Positions 28,891 through 40,805 of a stretch of 64,000 nt of DNA are shown piece by piece. The position numbers and the translations under genes are program-made. Numbering within the stretch: position 1 is the stretch's first letter; every line of letters starts with the position of its first letter. The stretch covers positions 51,975,618 through 52,039,617 of the forward strand of contig CM049317.1 in the NCBI GenBank assembly GCA_026874595.1, read 5' to 3'. Source of the DNA: Sipunculus nudus (lineage: Eukaryota; Annelida; Sipuncula; Golfingiida; Sipunculidae). The notes under the pieces were generated by a model that ran no database searches, was not told where the DNA came from, and saw only the letters and a list, made by a program, of their open reading frames with translations.

Positions 28891-29339
28891 ATATCTACAC
28901 ACATTTTTACACATATTTTTAATCTATGACCGTTGGCTTGTAAATTTCCCGTTGAATGACACGTAGGCCGTGGTAATAAATGACATGTACAGAAATATCC
29001 AGGAATACCTGATTTATAGGAATTGAAGCGTCAATGTCAGAGCAAACCAGGATATACCCACATACACAATAAGGCCCAGCTCCTATCACATAAACGAAAC
29101 AAAATTGAGGTTTATGGAGAGGTTAATGGTTAAGCCGTTATACATAGGTTGCCAGATTGTATGGTATTAAGAAAAAACCTTAATAGATGCAACAACTGGT
29201 ACGTGTTCTACAGCAGAGACGTTTCGCAGGCAATGTTGATAACAATATTTTCTGGAAACTTTCTCTTGTGTATAAAATCGATAGTCTGCCAGCTTTCTCA
29301 TTCACGATTAGTCATCGTATAAACCGTGCGTGTCATAAA

Positions 29340-29720
29340 CGTTTACACCCTTCAGCCAGTTCCTATACTCAAAGCTAACCTTTTCCTGTAGGCACTGTGG
29401 GACAGCCGGGACTATTTGTCTCAACTGTCAAACTTTAAAATAAAAAATTGTTACATTTCAAGGACACACTTTCTCTTTACGTTTCACATGCGCATGGTTG
29501 CACAATATTACTTAATCCGTCCATTCCTTTACACAAAACGCCATATTTTTTTAATCGAATTTGCCCTTAAACTATTTTTTTCCGACATATTTGAACATAT
29601 TTTCTTCTTCCGCCATCTGTAAAGTTAGAAGCCGCGGTGCATTGTGGGGGTCAGATTGTGAAACCCTAAACAGCGTACTCTTGTTGTTCTAATTCTGCGC
29701 AGTGGGATAAGTTTATTGTC
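29340..29720 (+). repeat. Dispersed 'CATTGTGGG' repeat, copy a
   Basis: The order 'acacccttcagcc', 'gggactatttgtctcaactgtca', 'acatatttgaacatatt', 'ggtgcattgtgggggtcagatt', 'ccctaaacag', 'ctgcgcagt' is shared with copies at 31065, 38395 and 40325. Termini and class unknown. Confidence 0.6.
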
Positions 29721-29734
29721 CCACGCCGCCGCCG

Positions 29735-29850
29735 AAGTCATCCTCTCCAGATGTCCTAGCAGAAGTCCGTCAGTCTGTCCGTCCGTCCGCCCATCCGGAA
29801 TGGTGTTATCCCAATAACTTGAAATTATTTGACATAAATTCACCACAATT
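29735..29850 (+). repeat. GTCCGTCCGTCC-type leader fragment
   Basis: 'gccgccgccgaagtcatcc', then GTCAGTCTGTCCGTCCGTCC and 'gttatcccaataacttg', a phrase typical of invertebrate interspersed repeats with a leader of this kind. Confidence 0.4.
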
Positions 29851-29918
29851 ACACCATTGATGTATCACATGATAGGCTAGGTCAAGTCTGAATATGAATG
29901 AATATGAATGACCTTGAA

Positions 29919-30291
29919 ACATAAACACAGCGCGTGCATCGCCCACGACACAACACGTGTTATTAATGACTGGGCCCATAAAATGTAATACATGATCCCG
30001 CAGGCTGAAACATCACATGTTTTGGCTCACAATCGGACCTCCGGTTACGCGGCCTTGTTAAGTTTAACAGGCACACGTAGACTGTGTTTACCAACACGCA
30101 GAATAAACATAAACACAACGCGTGCATCGCCCATGACACAACACGTGTCATTAATGACTGGGCCCATAAAATGTAATACATGTTCCCGCAGGCTGAAACA
30201 TCACATGTTTTGGCTCACAATCGGACCTCCGGTTACGCGGCCTTGTTAAGTTAAACAGGCACACGTAGACTGTGTTTACCAACACGCAGAA
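29919..30291 (+). repeat. Tandem duplication, 2 x 185 bp
   Basis: 29919-30103 and 30107-30291 differ at only a handful of bases (offset 188). Each includes 'cgcgtgcatcgccca', 'gactgggcccataaaatg' and 'ggacctccggttacgcgg'. Open frames on both strands here are shadows of the duplication. Confidence 0.9.
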
Positions 30292-30899
30292 CCATAAGAG
30301 GGTGGTAAACAGCCGTATGCGAGTTACTGAGACTGAGTGCTTGGATGGTTTTGCTGAGAAACTTTTTAATAAAGGAAAACTGAACTGATAGTGTGAAAGA
30401 ATCGGCATAATATTGCTCCTAATTAAATCCCCTTAATATGATCATGCCACCTGCGACATACGTCATTAGCAGGCGTCTCTTGGGGGTTTCTCGATCCATC
30501 TGTTCACTTTATCTTGTCAAATATAGGTCGAGCCAACTAATTATCCAGTGGGCTGCCATGTCGCTCGAACCATTTATGCCATTAGTAGCCAACAGGAACG
30601 TAAATGAAGTAGCCTGGCGTAAACCCGCAATACACAGCTATTGTTGATCTTGGCCCTGTGCCATCGCCTTGGCGGCCAATAACAGCAATGGTGGCCTATG
30701 CAAGCGCTTAGTTAGGTGAATGCGTCAAAACGCATGTACACTGAAACGAGTTTACATTGGATGGAGATCTGTCCGATCCTTCGTTATTTCACTCACTTCA
30801 ATTTTCAATAAAATGCACAATTTGCTAAAACCTCGGAGAACGTTGCCGTATCACAAACTTTTAATCTGGCACTTAGCGAACAACCTGTCCAATAGAGAG

Positions 30900-31023
30900 G
30901 CAATTTCCCTGATATTTACATAACAACTAAATGTGACATCACGTGAACTTCGAGTAATTAGGGAATCCGTTATAAATACATACTAACTAACTGCTACATC
31001 ACGTTAACTTTGAGTAATCAGGG
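30900..31023 (+). repeat. Diverged 62-bp tandem duplication
   Basis: Two adjacent stretches share 'acatcacgt(g/t)aactt(c/t)gagtaat(t/c)aggg' and 'aatcc(g/t)ttata'. Confidence 0.6.
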
Positions 31024-31064
31024 GAATCCTTTATATTTGCAAATAGTGACGCGATATAGGGATC

Positions 31065-31450
31065 TTCACACCCTTCCGCCTGATGTCGTTCCTACTCGAT
31101 TCGAATCTCTTCCTAGCAGGTACTTTGGGACTTCTTGTCTCAACTGTCACACTTCAAGATCAAAATTGTTACATATCAACGAAACATCTTCCGTTTTTAT
31201 TTCATATACGTATGCTAACAGATATTATCTTTTTGTGAAATCCTTACCACAAAACACCCATGATTATGTAATTTGCCTTGAAACTGTTTCAATTCAACAT
31301 ATTTGAACGGACTTCATTACCCTCTTCACTGCGCCAACAGTGGATGTAAAATTGCATTGTGGGGGTTAGATTATAACGCCCATAAACCCTAAACAGCAGA
31401 GTCCTACTCTTGTGAGTTCCGAGACTGCGCAGTTTGGGGTCTGCAGGGCA
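31065..31450 (+). repeat. Dispersed 'CATTGTGGG' repeat, copy b
   Basis: Best preserved copy: 'acacccttccgcctgatgtcg' at the left, 'cattgtgggggttagatt' at about 31353, 'ccctaaacagcagagtcctact' and 'actgcgcagttt' at the right. Serves as the empty-site reference for copy c. Confidence 0.65.
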
Positions 31451-34400
31451 GTGTATTGCTGCTATGTTTACAGGAACGCATAATGGATGAACCGCTTATA
31501 TTGCATCTGGGCTCGTTTGCGCACTTGACGGCCACAAGATGTCGCTTCTGCAGGTCTGCGTGAGACTGAGAGCTGAGGTTTAAAGGATAACAATGGCTTC
31601 GTTCTGTGCGCCGCAGCTGATGTGGTCATTCATTCATCTTCTTTGGACAGCATTCCAACAAACCTAATAGTATAAACGTGGATGACCTTGCATACGCCTG
31701 GGGTATTAACCCAAAAGCCGGGTCGTCCGCCCGTCAATGAGAACCACCGGGTTTTCTGTCGGCGAACATAGAGTAAACTAATCAAACATATGGGGGATCC
31801 TATATAAAGATATAATACTCCAATTTTTTTAATGTTCACGGAAATTTAGTTTCAGACCAATTATATTTTGAAACTGATGCCTTAAATACTTTAGCTGGGT
31901 TTGTGTAAATGTTATATACGGTAGGCTTTGTTCAGCGCGTGAATAGTCTCCTCGTATAAAACTGCATGATTTTTTTTTATTTTAAGCGAAAATCAGATCC
32001 ATGCTATGAAACTTTCATATCGCTTATTATAAGTTTGATGATACATTAATCCGAAAAACTTCCCTGAGGTTAACACATTTACAAATATATGTATTTTTTT
32101 TGTTGAGAGATAAACATATCGTTTCACTTCTGAATGTTTATCAAACAGAACAGACTTATTAGTTGTAGTACGTTAAGTTAAACTAGTGATTCATATAGGT
32201 AAAATATATTTGTCATACCTATCATTCAAAGATTACCTTGATAATATCAAGGGCCAATAAAACTAAAACGTTCCACATTTGCACGCTACTTTAGTTTCAA
32301 TTCAAATACTTTTGGTTTAATTTTTATAATGCATATATTTAACCAAAAAATGATGCCGGTATATTTATCCATAATCAAAGACCGTCTGTATAGTCTCTCG
32401 CTTGTATGTAGAGGTTAAAGTGTATATACAGTCAGAATGTCAAGTAGGGAGTTTGACCTTGTTCCATGTCAGGGGTATTAACCTTCATGTCTGCGTTGGC
32501 CATAGAGAGCGCAGGTGTGATTAACCCTTTAAATATGCTGTCCCTGAAACCATTGGCGCCCCCTTATTCTTTTCTTTCCAATGGTTTACCCACCGGGAGC
32601 CGCGCCCTTCTTCTACAAGCGCTCCAAACAAACCTTCCCATAGTGCGGCTAGCATATCCCAGGACCGTTAAGAGAAAACTCGTCTTGCACCATGGATTTT
32701 CCTTATTCTACTAATATTTAAATTTTACGCGACTTATTCAGGCAGTACTGTGGAAATAATGAGGTAGGTGCTTTTGTGCTACTTTTTGATTCGTTGTACA
32801 ATTTACAGGATTTACTCCGCAAGAAAAATAGAGGTAAAAAAGATCAATTATAAATAATCAATTATATCACATACACTTACCAATTTTATTGGTCGCGGTT
32901 AATAAATATCGTGGACCCTGAATTTATAAATATCTTCATTTTTTATTCCAAAAGGAAAAATTCACGAGTCACTCACCTCTGACTCAATTATAACCTTGCC
33001 AGTATTTTTCATAGTGACATCAGCTTCGCTGGTTATATATATCTTAAATCATCTGACTTTATATCGCGAAATTTTGACATTTTTCCGTAAAAACGTTTCA
33101 AAAGCAAGTCCTTTGTCCCAAGTTTGATAGTATTAATGTTTTTATTGACTTCTGTTAATTTATGTATTTGTGTCCTTAAATTATTTTTTGTCACGTGACC
33201 TGCTGCATTCAGCGGCATTGGTAAAGCATTAGGCTTTCTCTGAACTCATGGGTATACCAGACACTCTAGTCATGATTAACTTTTCCAGAGGAGTTCACAA
33301 AAATATGAGATATGTTAGAATGTTAAGCCTAGAGGAAGTTTTGCTTTTTTTAATAGGCCTCTAACTTTACCGTTGAAATCAGCATATGAACATATATAGA
33401 CGTGTGAAAATGCATGGTCCCATGGTCCCCGTGCACAGAATTCCTTAAAATCCTTAAAAAATAAATTGAAATATATTTTCATGGTCATAAATTTAAAGCA
33501 ATGTATACCTTAACCTGAAATCTATATATAATCCTATCTGTAAAATATATTTATTTTATGGGAATTGTTAACAAAAAAAATGAAGATTGGTCAGGCGGAT
33601 TATAAAGGAGGCAGTGCAAAAAAGGAAGGACCTAGAATATCCAAATTGATGTCCTTGAAAATCTTAGGAGTACCTTGAAAATGAGATAAAAAAAATTGCT
33701 GAAACCCTGAATTGGAAGTAACCATAGGAAGGTCACACTTTTTATACGAAGAAGGAGAACGCTTAATAATCGGATGTAAAACTTAAACTGTTTGGAATAT
33801 ATGGTGACTGGATTTTTCGATTTTTTTCTGCCAAATACGGAAATTCTGCATGATTATTTTACATGTTTCTGCAGTTATGGATAGAAAATAGGTAAGAACA
33901 CAATATTTTTAGATACACATAACTCATTAAAATAGTTAAAACTGCGAAGGTATTAGTCTGTATTGCTACCTTGGGTAAGAATGTTATGTTCTAATCCGTG
34001 CTTGTGTTTGTCTGTTTGTACGATTGAGGAAAAATTATTTAATATCCATAAAACTTTATGGATGACGGGACAAGGGTCCGAAATTAGGCTCGAATCCATC
34101 AGGATTGTTTTGCTTTAACTCTGCATGCCTATCTAGTTTTAAATACTGGCGTTCTCATTTCAACCTGTGATACAGAGATGGGTTCCTCCAATACCAATGG
34201 GGGATAAATCTGTCAAGAAGTACCGTTATATTTACACAAGACAATTATAAGAATTGAAAACTGAGAACCCAAAGGAGCTAATTCGGTAAATGGTACATGG
34301 ACGATTGATTGTTTAGGTATTCAGCAGCATTCCAGAAGACGCGAAACATCTGAATTTCATTGTAACCTGGGTTCCGATCGGGTCACCCGGGTGCTTCGCG

Positions 34401-34580
34401 TTCTTTACTTTATTATAAAGGTGATCTGCATTCATTTATTCCACCACCCATCACACACTCGTGTTCGGCTGACAAAGGATGTCCGTGAACAGGCTTTTGG
34501 AGATAGGATTAGTCCCGAAATCACCCTGCATCCGGACTCACACGATGTCCCCACCCCGGGGTACAGCCTCACAAGGTCAT
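31451..34580. other. Intergenic, no gene seen
   Basis: AT-rich, single-copy-looking. The open frame 32466-32714 (MSGVLTFMSALAIESAGVIN start) lies in a less AT-rich patch but has no recognised domain. 33033-33218 minus is low complexity. Confidence 0.5.
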
Positions 34581-34587
34581 CCCTTCA

Positions 34588-35790
34588 GTTCCCATAGCGA
34601 AGTTCGTGTTGCTATAGGTAACACGATGAATGCAGTTACGTCGTTTTAAGCTTACAATGAAGGTATTTCGGAAGGCATCGCGGTGCATTTACACACGTAT
34701 CTTAATTCATGGTTAATTCATGGTCTTAATTCGTGGTAACGAGAAGGTTTGGGTCCACAAACGGGGTTTTGAACTTATGAAATTGATAATAAAGTCGCCA
34801 TTGGTTGTGAGTTATGCATCATTCTTTAGAAAGACTGATCATGCATATATGTATAGCATATAAACACAGGTGTTTCGTTTTAAACACTAGCCCTTTGATC
34901 CCAATTGACTTAAATAATGATTTCAATGAGTTTTCAATCAACTTTAAAAATATTCTTCTGCCCTGTTCTGAGCGTTAAACAAATAACAGTTGCCAGTTAG
35001 TTGTCAGTAACTAAATTGTGTGCACATGTTGGTATCTTCCTTTGCAACTGCATGGCATCCATTCAGAGTAGACCCGCACATAAATTCTGCAACCTTATGA
35101 TTAGGCTGTCAGAATTGTGCTGGGCACCAGTCTGTCTTGTTTACAGCCAATCACGAGATGATAAAAAAATTTAGGAACTTTAGTTCCCACAGCAAAATTC
35201 GTGTTGCCTGTTGGTAACGCGGTCAATGTAGTACCGTCGTTTTTAGCTGAAAATGGATATATTTCGGAAGGCGCGCGTTATATCAACACCCGTATCGTAA
35301 TTCATGGTTAATACATGGTTATAAACTAGTATTTTAATAACTAAATCTATAAGCGAGATGGTTTGGGTCCACACAAGGGGATTTGTATATATGACAAAAG
35401 AAAAATAAAGTCTCTAATGGTTGTGAGTTATGCATCATTCTTTAGAAAGACTGATGTATATATGTATAGCATATAAACACAGGTGTCTGTGTATAAACAC
35501 TAGCGCTTGGTTCCCCATTGGTAAAAATATTGATTTCAATTAGTTTTCAATCAACTTTAAAATATTCATCTTCCCTATTATGGCGCTATTCAAGTAAATA
35601 TTGGTGATTTATTGGTTGTCAGTAACTTTTGCGTATAAGAAAAGACAAGGTTAGTATCTTTCTTTACACGGCATCAATTTAGTTTAAACCCGCATATAAA
35701 GTTTTGGAACCTTGTGACTGGGCTGTCATAAAAGTGCTGGGCACCATTCTGTTTTGTTTACAGCCAATCACGAGGTGATAAAAATTCTGA
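34588..35790 (+). repeat. Direct duplication of about 595 bp
   Basis: Copy 1 is 34588-35178 and copy 2 is 35183-35790. Shared landmarks in order: 'gttcccayagc', 'tatttcggaaggc', 'gcatcattctttagaaagactgat', 'tatagcatataaacacaggtgt', 'ctgtc..gtgctgggcacca', 'gtttacagccaatcacgag'. Divergence is moderate with small indels. Confidence 0.85.
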
Positions 35791-36640
35791 GCGGGTCTGC
35801 TCTTAAAGGCCGCAATGAAGTATCAAATATAGGTTATGGATATTTCCATGCACACTAGTTACACTGACAAGTGACAAGTAATGTTTACCATATTTAACAA
35901 CAACTTCAAGGCCTTGTAGCAGATCTTACAATCTTGTCTGAACGGGATATCCTGTATTAATGTGTTAACAAAAATACCATGCGTCAAATCACAGTGGTTT
36001 GAATCCGTCATTGTGGGTCTGGTTTTATCGAGAAAGGGACGAAACAGCTCACGTAATGAGTATATAGTCGGCCTTGCGTACGGAGATGGCGTGTATCACA
36101 AAAGAGATGGCCTATGCTCTATCGCTTTTTCCCAATTTCCCGTATAAAATAAGAATTCAAGAGCCAATGGTCAAATTATAGTTTTCAGAGATTATAAACC
36201 ATCTGTTTATATAATACTCTGAGGATAATGCAATAAGTAACATGCTTCTATATATTCGCAGAACCGATTTTGAAATGTTCTATTTAGACCTGCGATAACC
36301 ATAGACATTTCGGCGCTTTGTCTAAAGGGCTGGCTGTATTCTTTAAATTTTGTGCAATCTCCTCACAGTCGAGAAACATGTTTACACATGAGAGTGAACA
36401 TGCAGGGGAGATTTTGTGGGCAAGCTCATGCTTTCACCAAACATTTGATCGTGACAGAATCACAGATGTCCTCATGTCCCGCAAGTCTCATATAACACAA
36501 AACAAACACACTGGTATTTATTATGCATTAAGAATAATTCAAAAGACACAGACAGAGAATACGCGAAACACAGACGTAAATCATGAGTACAAGGCTGGGA
36601 TCTTCACTGATGACGTATACGCTTACTAGGTCAGCGACCT
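35791..36640. other. Intergenic, no gene confirmed
   Basis: The open frame 36318-36629 lacks an ATG at its stated start and matches no domain. No repeat seen. Confidence 0.5.
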
Positions 36641-36644
36641 ACAT

Positions 36645-37550
36645 CACATGACCCGGGGTCACAAAGCAGTGAACCTGATTGGCTCTAGTTATTGCGTCAG
36701 GTGGCCTTAAAAACTCCATTGTTTGAATTTTATGTAAGATAACATGTTCTCAAATAAAAATGACAATATCATATTATTTTCTACATAATATATATGACCT
36801 ATATTCTGCGAGCGACTGGCCAAAAACATGATATTGATCACCTAGAGAGTCAAAACGGGTCACAAAGTGTATGCATTCAGGGAGATTCTGGGTAAAGGTC
36901 CTTGGACATATCAAATTAGGTAACCGTGACCTATATTATGTGACAGATAGGAAAACAACATGTTTAGAGAACCCTGAAAGCAGATTGCCTCAAATTGTAT
37001 CTGTTAGGCTTAGAATCTTCCAACGAAACATCCAGGGAGGTTGTGGTTAAATTTTCTTAGAAACCTGAAACTAGTCACGATGACCTATATTCTGCAAGCA
37101 ACTGGCCAAAAATATGATTATGAGCACCCAGACAGTCAGACAGGGCACAACCTTTAACTGTTGGATCTGGAAACGATTTTCCTTATGTAAAGGATGGTCA
37201 TTGTAATTTCTCCTTGGACATCAAAAATAAGGTCATCGTGAGATATATTCTGTGAGCTATGTGAAGGAAGATAAGCTGAGTAACCTATAAGTCAGATGGA
37301 CACAAGTCGTAGCAGGTTGACGTAGAAACTCCTAACTAAGCATCCAGGGAGTTCCCGGTAAAATCTTCTTGAAATCTTAAAAAGGTTTCTGTTTTCTAAG
37401 GATTGTGGACAAAATAAATATTAAGCCCTCTGAAAGTCATTCTTCCCATTGTTCAGAATTTTTTTTTCAGCAGATCATAACATTAATAGTTAATACATGC
37501 ATCAGTATGTCAAATGCAACTGAGCGTCATTAGTCCCATATATAATAAGG
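36645..37550 (+). mobile_element. Old Helitron-like element with diverged units
   Basis: Units contain 'gacctatattctg(c/t)gag', 'actggccaaaaa.atgat', 'gggcacaac' and 'tctccttggacatc'. It ends near 37520 with 'caactgagcgtcattagtccca', a mutated version of the tail at 17131-17157. Confidence 0.5.
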
Positions 37551-38394
37551 CTGGCTGGACTGATGACAACATCTAATAATTTGTCTCTGTCACCTAGCTG
37601 ACGGTTTTAACACTTGGTTGATTTTCTATAGAAATAATTTAATAATTATACAAGTAAATATAATAAGTGTTGTTATAATGCACCGAATGCCCGATTGAAT
37701 CGAAGTAGATCCTTTATTTGTAATGCAAGCGTGCATTATATTGTTTAATACACTTTTGCATTATACTGAGATGCATTTGAGGAGGAGAATTTTAATTAAA
37801 TCATTTAAATAAACTATTATTCTATATGACTCAATTAGGTTTAATACGGATAAAGTGGAATTAAATTGCATATTATCCCCCGTTTTATCGGTCTTACGCT
37901 TTATGATGGGTTACTCTTTACATTTAAGACGTCCGCACTCATAATGCCGGGTGTCCGACCAAATTTAACCGGATACTGCTTCCGACCACGTGGAACTGGC
38001 TCCTGCATGAAAACTGCTACCGACAACGTTGCTTCTGAACACGTATATTTCATGTGGGGAAAACTGCGTCGGAAATCCGTTTTCTGCGTTAAAATCCAGG
38101 TTGTCCGTTCATATTCACATTTGTGTGTCATCGGTCAGTTTCCCATGTGAATGCGGTCATGAGACCATGTCATTCGGTCAATGAGTCCTTGTCGTGACTG
38201 CATGATGTTGTCTCAGATATGACGTCTCTCTCACTAGGTGACTAGGAGGCCGGTGTGAGTAACAGACATGCATTTCACAGGCCCATGCTGACAGACATTG
38301 TACCTACGTGACATGTTATGACAATAAGTTTACTCCGTCTGAAGACTGTTTGCCATCTTGGCATCTATAACCAGAAGTGCATGATTGTGGTTTG
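37551..38394. other. Intergenic, unrecognised open frame
   Basis: 37866-38150 is open for 94 codons on the plus strand and 76 on the minus strand. Neither product is recognised and no splice context supports them. Confidence 0.4.
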
Positions 38395-39125
38395 GTAAAC
38401 ACTCTTCCGCCAGAGGTCATTCCCAGTGGGCAAATCAATATTGATTAAATATTGAATCAATATTTATCTTCAATATTGAAAAAATATATATAAGAAAAGT
38501 GTTGTATTTGAAAATGGCTTCAACCTTGAATTATTAACATTCATTGAGAGATTATTGTCAAATCAATATTGATTTGATATTGACAACTGAGATTGTGAAC
38601 TAAGATTAAATTGCTAGTGGAAAATCAACATTTATTCAATGTTGAAACCAAGTTGATCATCAACATTGAATCATCAATGTCAAATCCTCATTGCTTTAAT
38701 GTTGAAACGAGTTGAAAATATTTCAACCTCATTTCAATTTGTTTTCAGTATTGAAAATATGCTGAGTGCCCATTGGGTTTCTACTCAAAATGAACCTCTT
38801 CGAATAAGGAATCCTGATCCTGCCATAACTGTAAAATCAAACTTCGTCACAAGTTTCCTGTTTGCATTATTCATGTGCATGCTAGCCAAAGAATACTTAT
38901 ACTTTGAAGTTTTTACCACAATACATTAATGTTTATGTTATTTGCCTTTAAGAAATACTTATCCAGCATATTTTAACGTACTTAATAACCCTGTTCGCTA
39001 CCGTTATAGATACTCCACATGCGTGTTTAGAAGCCACAGTGCATTGTGGGAAAACGATATCTTTACCCACAATCCCTAACTAGCAGAGATGTACTCTTGA
39101 GTGTACGATTCTACGCAGTTTGTTT
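38395..39125 (+). repeat. Dispersed 'CATTGTGGG' repeat, copy c, interrupted
   Basis: The left piece ('acactcttccgccagaggtcatt') and right piece ('tctactcaaaatgaacctcttcg' on to 'cagtgcattgtggga', 'ccctaactagcagag') are colinear with copy b once 38422-38777 is removed. Confidence 0.6.
38422..38777. mobile_element. 356-bp MITE with CCCAGTGGGCA termini
   Basis: The left end CCCAGTGGGCA and right end TGCCCATTGGG are inverted with one mismatch. The interior is many small palindromes of AATATTGA type. It interrupts a dispersed repeat whose intact form is present at 31065. The target duplication is short (TT-like) and cannot be fixed by eye. Confidence 0.65.
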
Positions 39126-39910
39126 TGCAAGGTAGCTTCATTTACAATAATTAACCCAAGATAAAAAAAATTAAAGAAGGTATAATAATTCGCATGAGCA
39201 GTTTGTGTAATAAATATCTTTCCTACTGACAATGTTATTATTTCTCATTTTGACTCACCATTTACCGTAAAAGGTTGAAAGTTAAAATATAAAATGTATG
39301 CTTTTCACATAACGCGACAGCACATGTACCTTCATATATAGGGTGTGGTATATAGATATATTAAAAATCCAATAAGGTACCAGTTTATTAGTATTTGCGG
39401 TAATAGAAGTACAGTTACTAGAGGATCCTTGTAAACTGCAATTGAATCGATTCAGTGAGTTGTGACCTGAAATTATGAACACGAAATAATATAGCAATCG
39501 AGTTTGAATACTGACCAATTGGTGCTTTATTACTGGCAGTACCTGGCGGCCCATCCTGATCAAAGCACCCACATACCCGCCTTGGGTGTGTCGGTATACC
39601 CTTTGCCTCCATGTTTACAAGATTTTGCACTATAATATATAGTGATCTCGACCCCACTGCACTCTTGTTAAGCTCAGTTATAATAACTTTACCTGTGCCG
39701 TTGTGGTAGTGACGCAAACCATACAATTATGATTTTGTCGATTCAATGGAGGAGGTTTACTCACTGTGTTCGAGTATCAATTAAACGCCTCAGTTTGTAC
39801 AAGGTCACGTAGTGCCAGAGTAAAGACAGCCAAGCAGGTGATGACTTGGCCATGTTCGGAATGTCAGGCTGACGACACACAACAACTAGACATTTGCACT
39901 CAGGAAGCGC
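39126..39910. other. Intergenic, no gene seen
   Basis: Overlapping open frames on the minus strand (39282-39572 and 39418-39726) have no recognised domain. Confidence 0.45.
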
Positions 39911-39913
39911 AGA

Positions 39914-40160
39914 CCTCCGCCAAGGCAGCTCTTTACCCAGTCATTGCAATTTTCAGAAATGCAGCATTTTTCCCTTTAAAAAATTCCTAGGTCCAGATGG
40001 TGATCCGGATCAGCCCTTAAGCTTAAGTAGTTGTTCCTTTGACATGTGCCGAGCTATCCTGAAAATTTCATCAACACATTAAAAACTTTGTAAAGTAATG
40101 TTGCTAACAGACAAACAGACGAACAAACCAACGCCGGCAAAGACAAGTCTCACACATCGC
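39914..40160 (+). repeat. CCTCCGCCAAGG-headed interspersed repeat
   Basis: 'gacctccgccaagg', 'ccagatggtgatccggatca', 'ctgaaaatttcatc', 'gtaatgttgctaacagacaaacagac' and 'aaaccaacgccggcaaag' form a well-known style of invertebrate repeat whose far end normally reads CCTTGGCGGAGG. Here the end is replaced by ACATCGG repeats. A related copy lies at 41760-41980. Confidence 0.55.
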
Positions 40161-40325
40161 CGGTGTCGTCCGGTGTCGTCCCCGATGTATCATCGGCTTG
40201 ACATCGGAGTAACACCGGGGACACATCGGGTGACATCGGGAGAAGATCGGGGAGAATACGGGACAATTTTAACACGTTCAAAATATTTAAGAATCGGTGT
40301 TACACCGGGCTCATCGGGGCGACAT
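40160..40325 (+). repeat. Irregular ACATCGG block
   Basis: Loose repeats of (a/c)catcggg, caccggg and gtcgtccggt. Related to the regular 31-bp array that follows at 40560. Confidence 0.7.
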
Positions 40326-40500
40326 CGGACATTCCAAACATTTTCAGTCCAACATATTTGAACTGAATACATTACCCTCTTCATCACATTCATACCTACG
40401 TCATCTGTGTATTTAAAAGCCGTGGTGCATTGTGGGGGACAGATTATACACACCCACAAACCCTACACAGCAGAGTCCTACTCTTATAAGTATGATACTT
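40325..40500 (+). repeat. Dispersed 'CATTGTGGG' repeat, copy d, truncated
   Basis: 'ccaacatatttgaactgaatacattaccctctt', 'gtggtgcattgtgggggacagatt' and 'cctacacagcagagtcctactct' match the right half of copy b. It separates the two ACATCGG blocks. Confidence 0.6.
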
Positions 40501-40805
40501 CGATACATCGGCAAGACATCGTGGCACATAGGGGTAATATGGGAAACATAGGGTGATTCGGACAATCGGGGTGACATCGGAACATCGGGGTGACATCGGA
40601 CACATCGAGACGACATCGGGAATACATCGGACACATCGAGACAACATCGGGAAGGCATCGGACACATCGAGACAACATCGGGAAGACATCGGACACATCG
40701 AGACAACATCGGGAAGACATCGGACACATCGAGACAACATCGGGAAGACATCGGACACATCAAGACAACATCGAGAAGACATCGGACACATCGGGGTGAC
40801 GTTGG
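40501..40805. repeat. 31-bp ACATCGG minisatellite
   Basis: Regular units have 'tcggacacatc' at 40596, 40627, 40658, 40689, 40720, 40751 and 40782 (exact 31-bp steps), preceded by looser copies. Because 31 is not a multiple of 3 and the unit lacks stops, long open frames appear on both strands (40413-40916 minus, 40553-40900 plus). These are not supported as genes. Confidence 0.95.
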
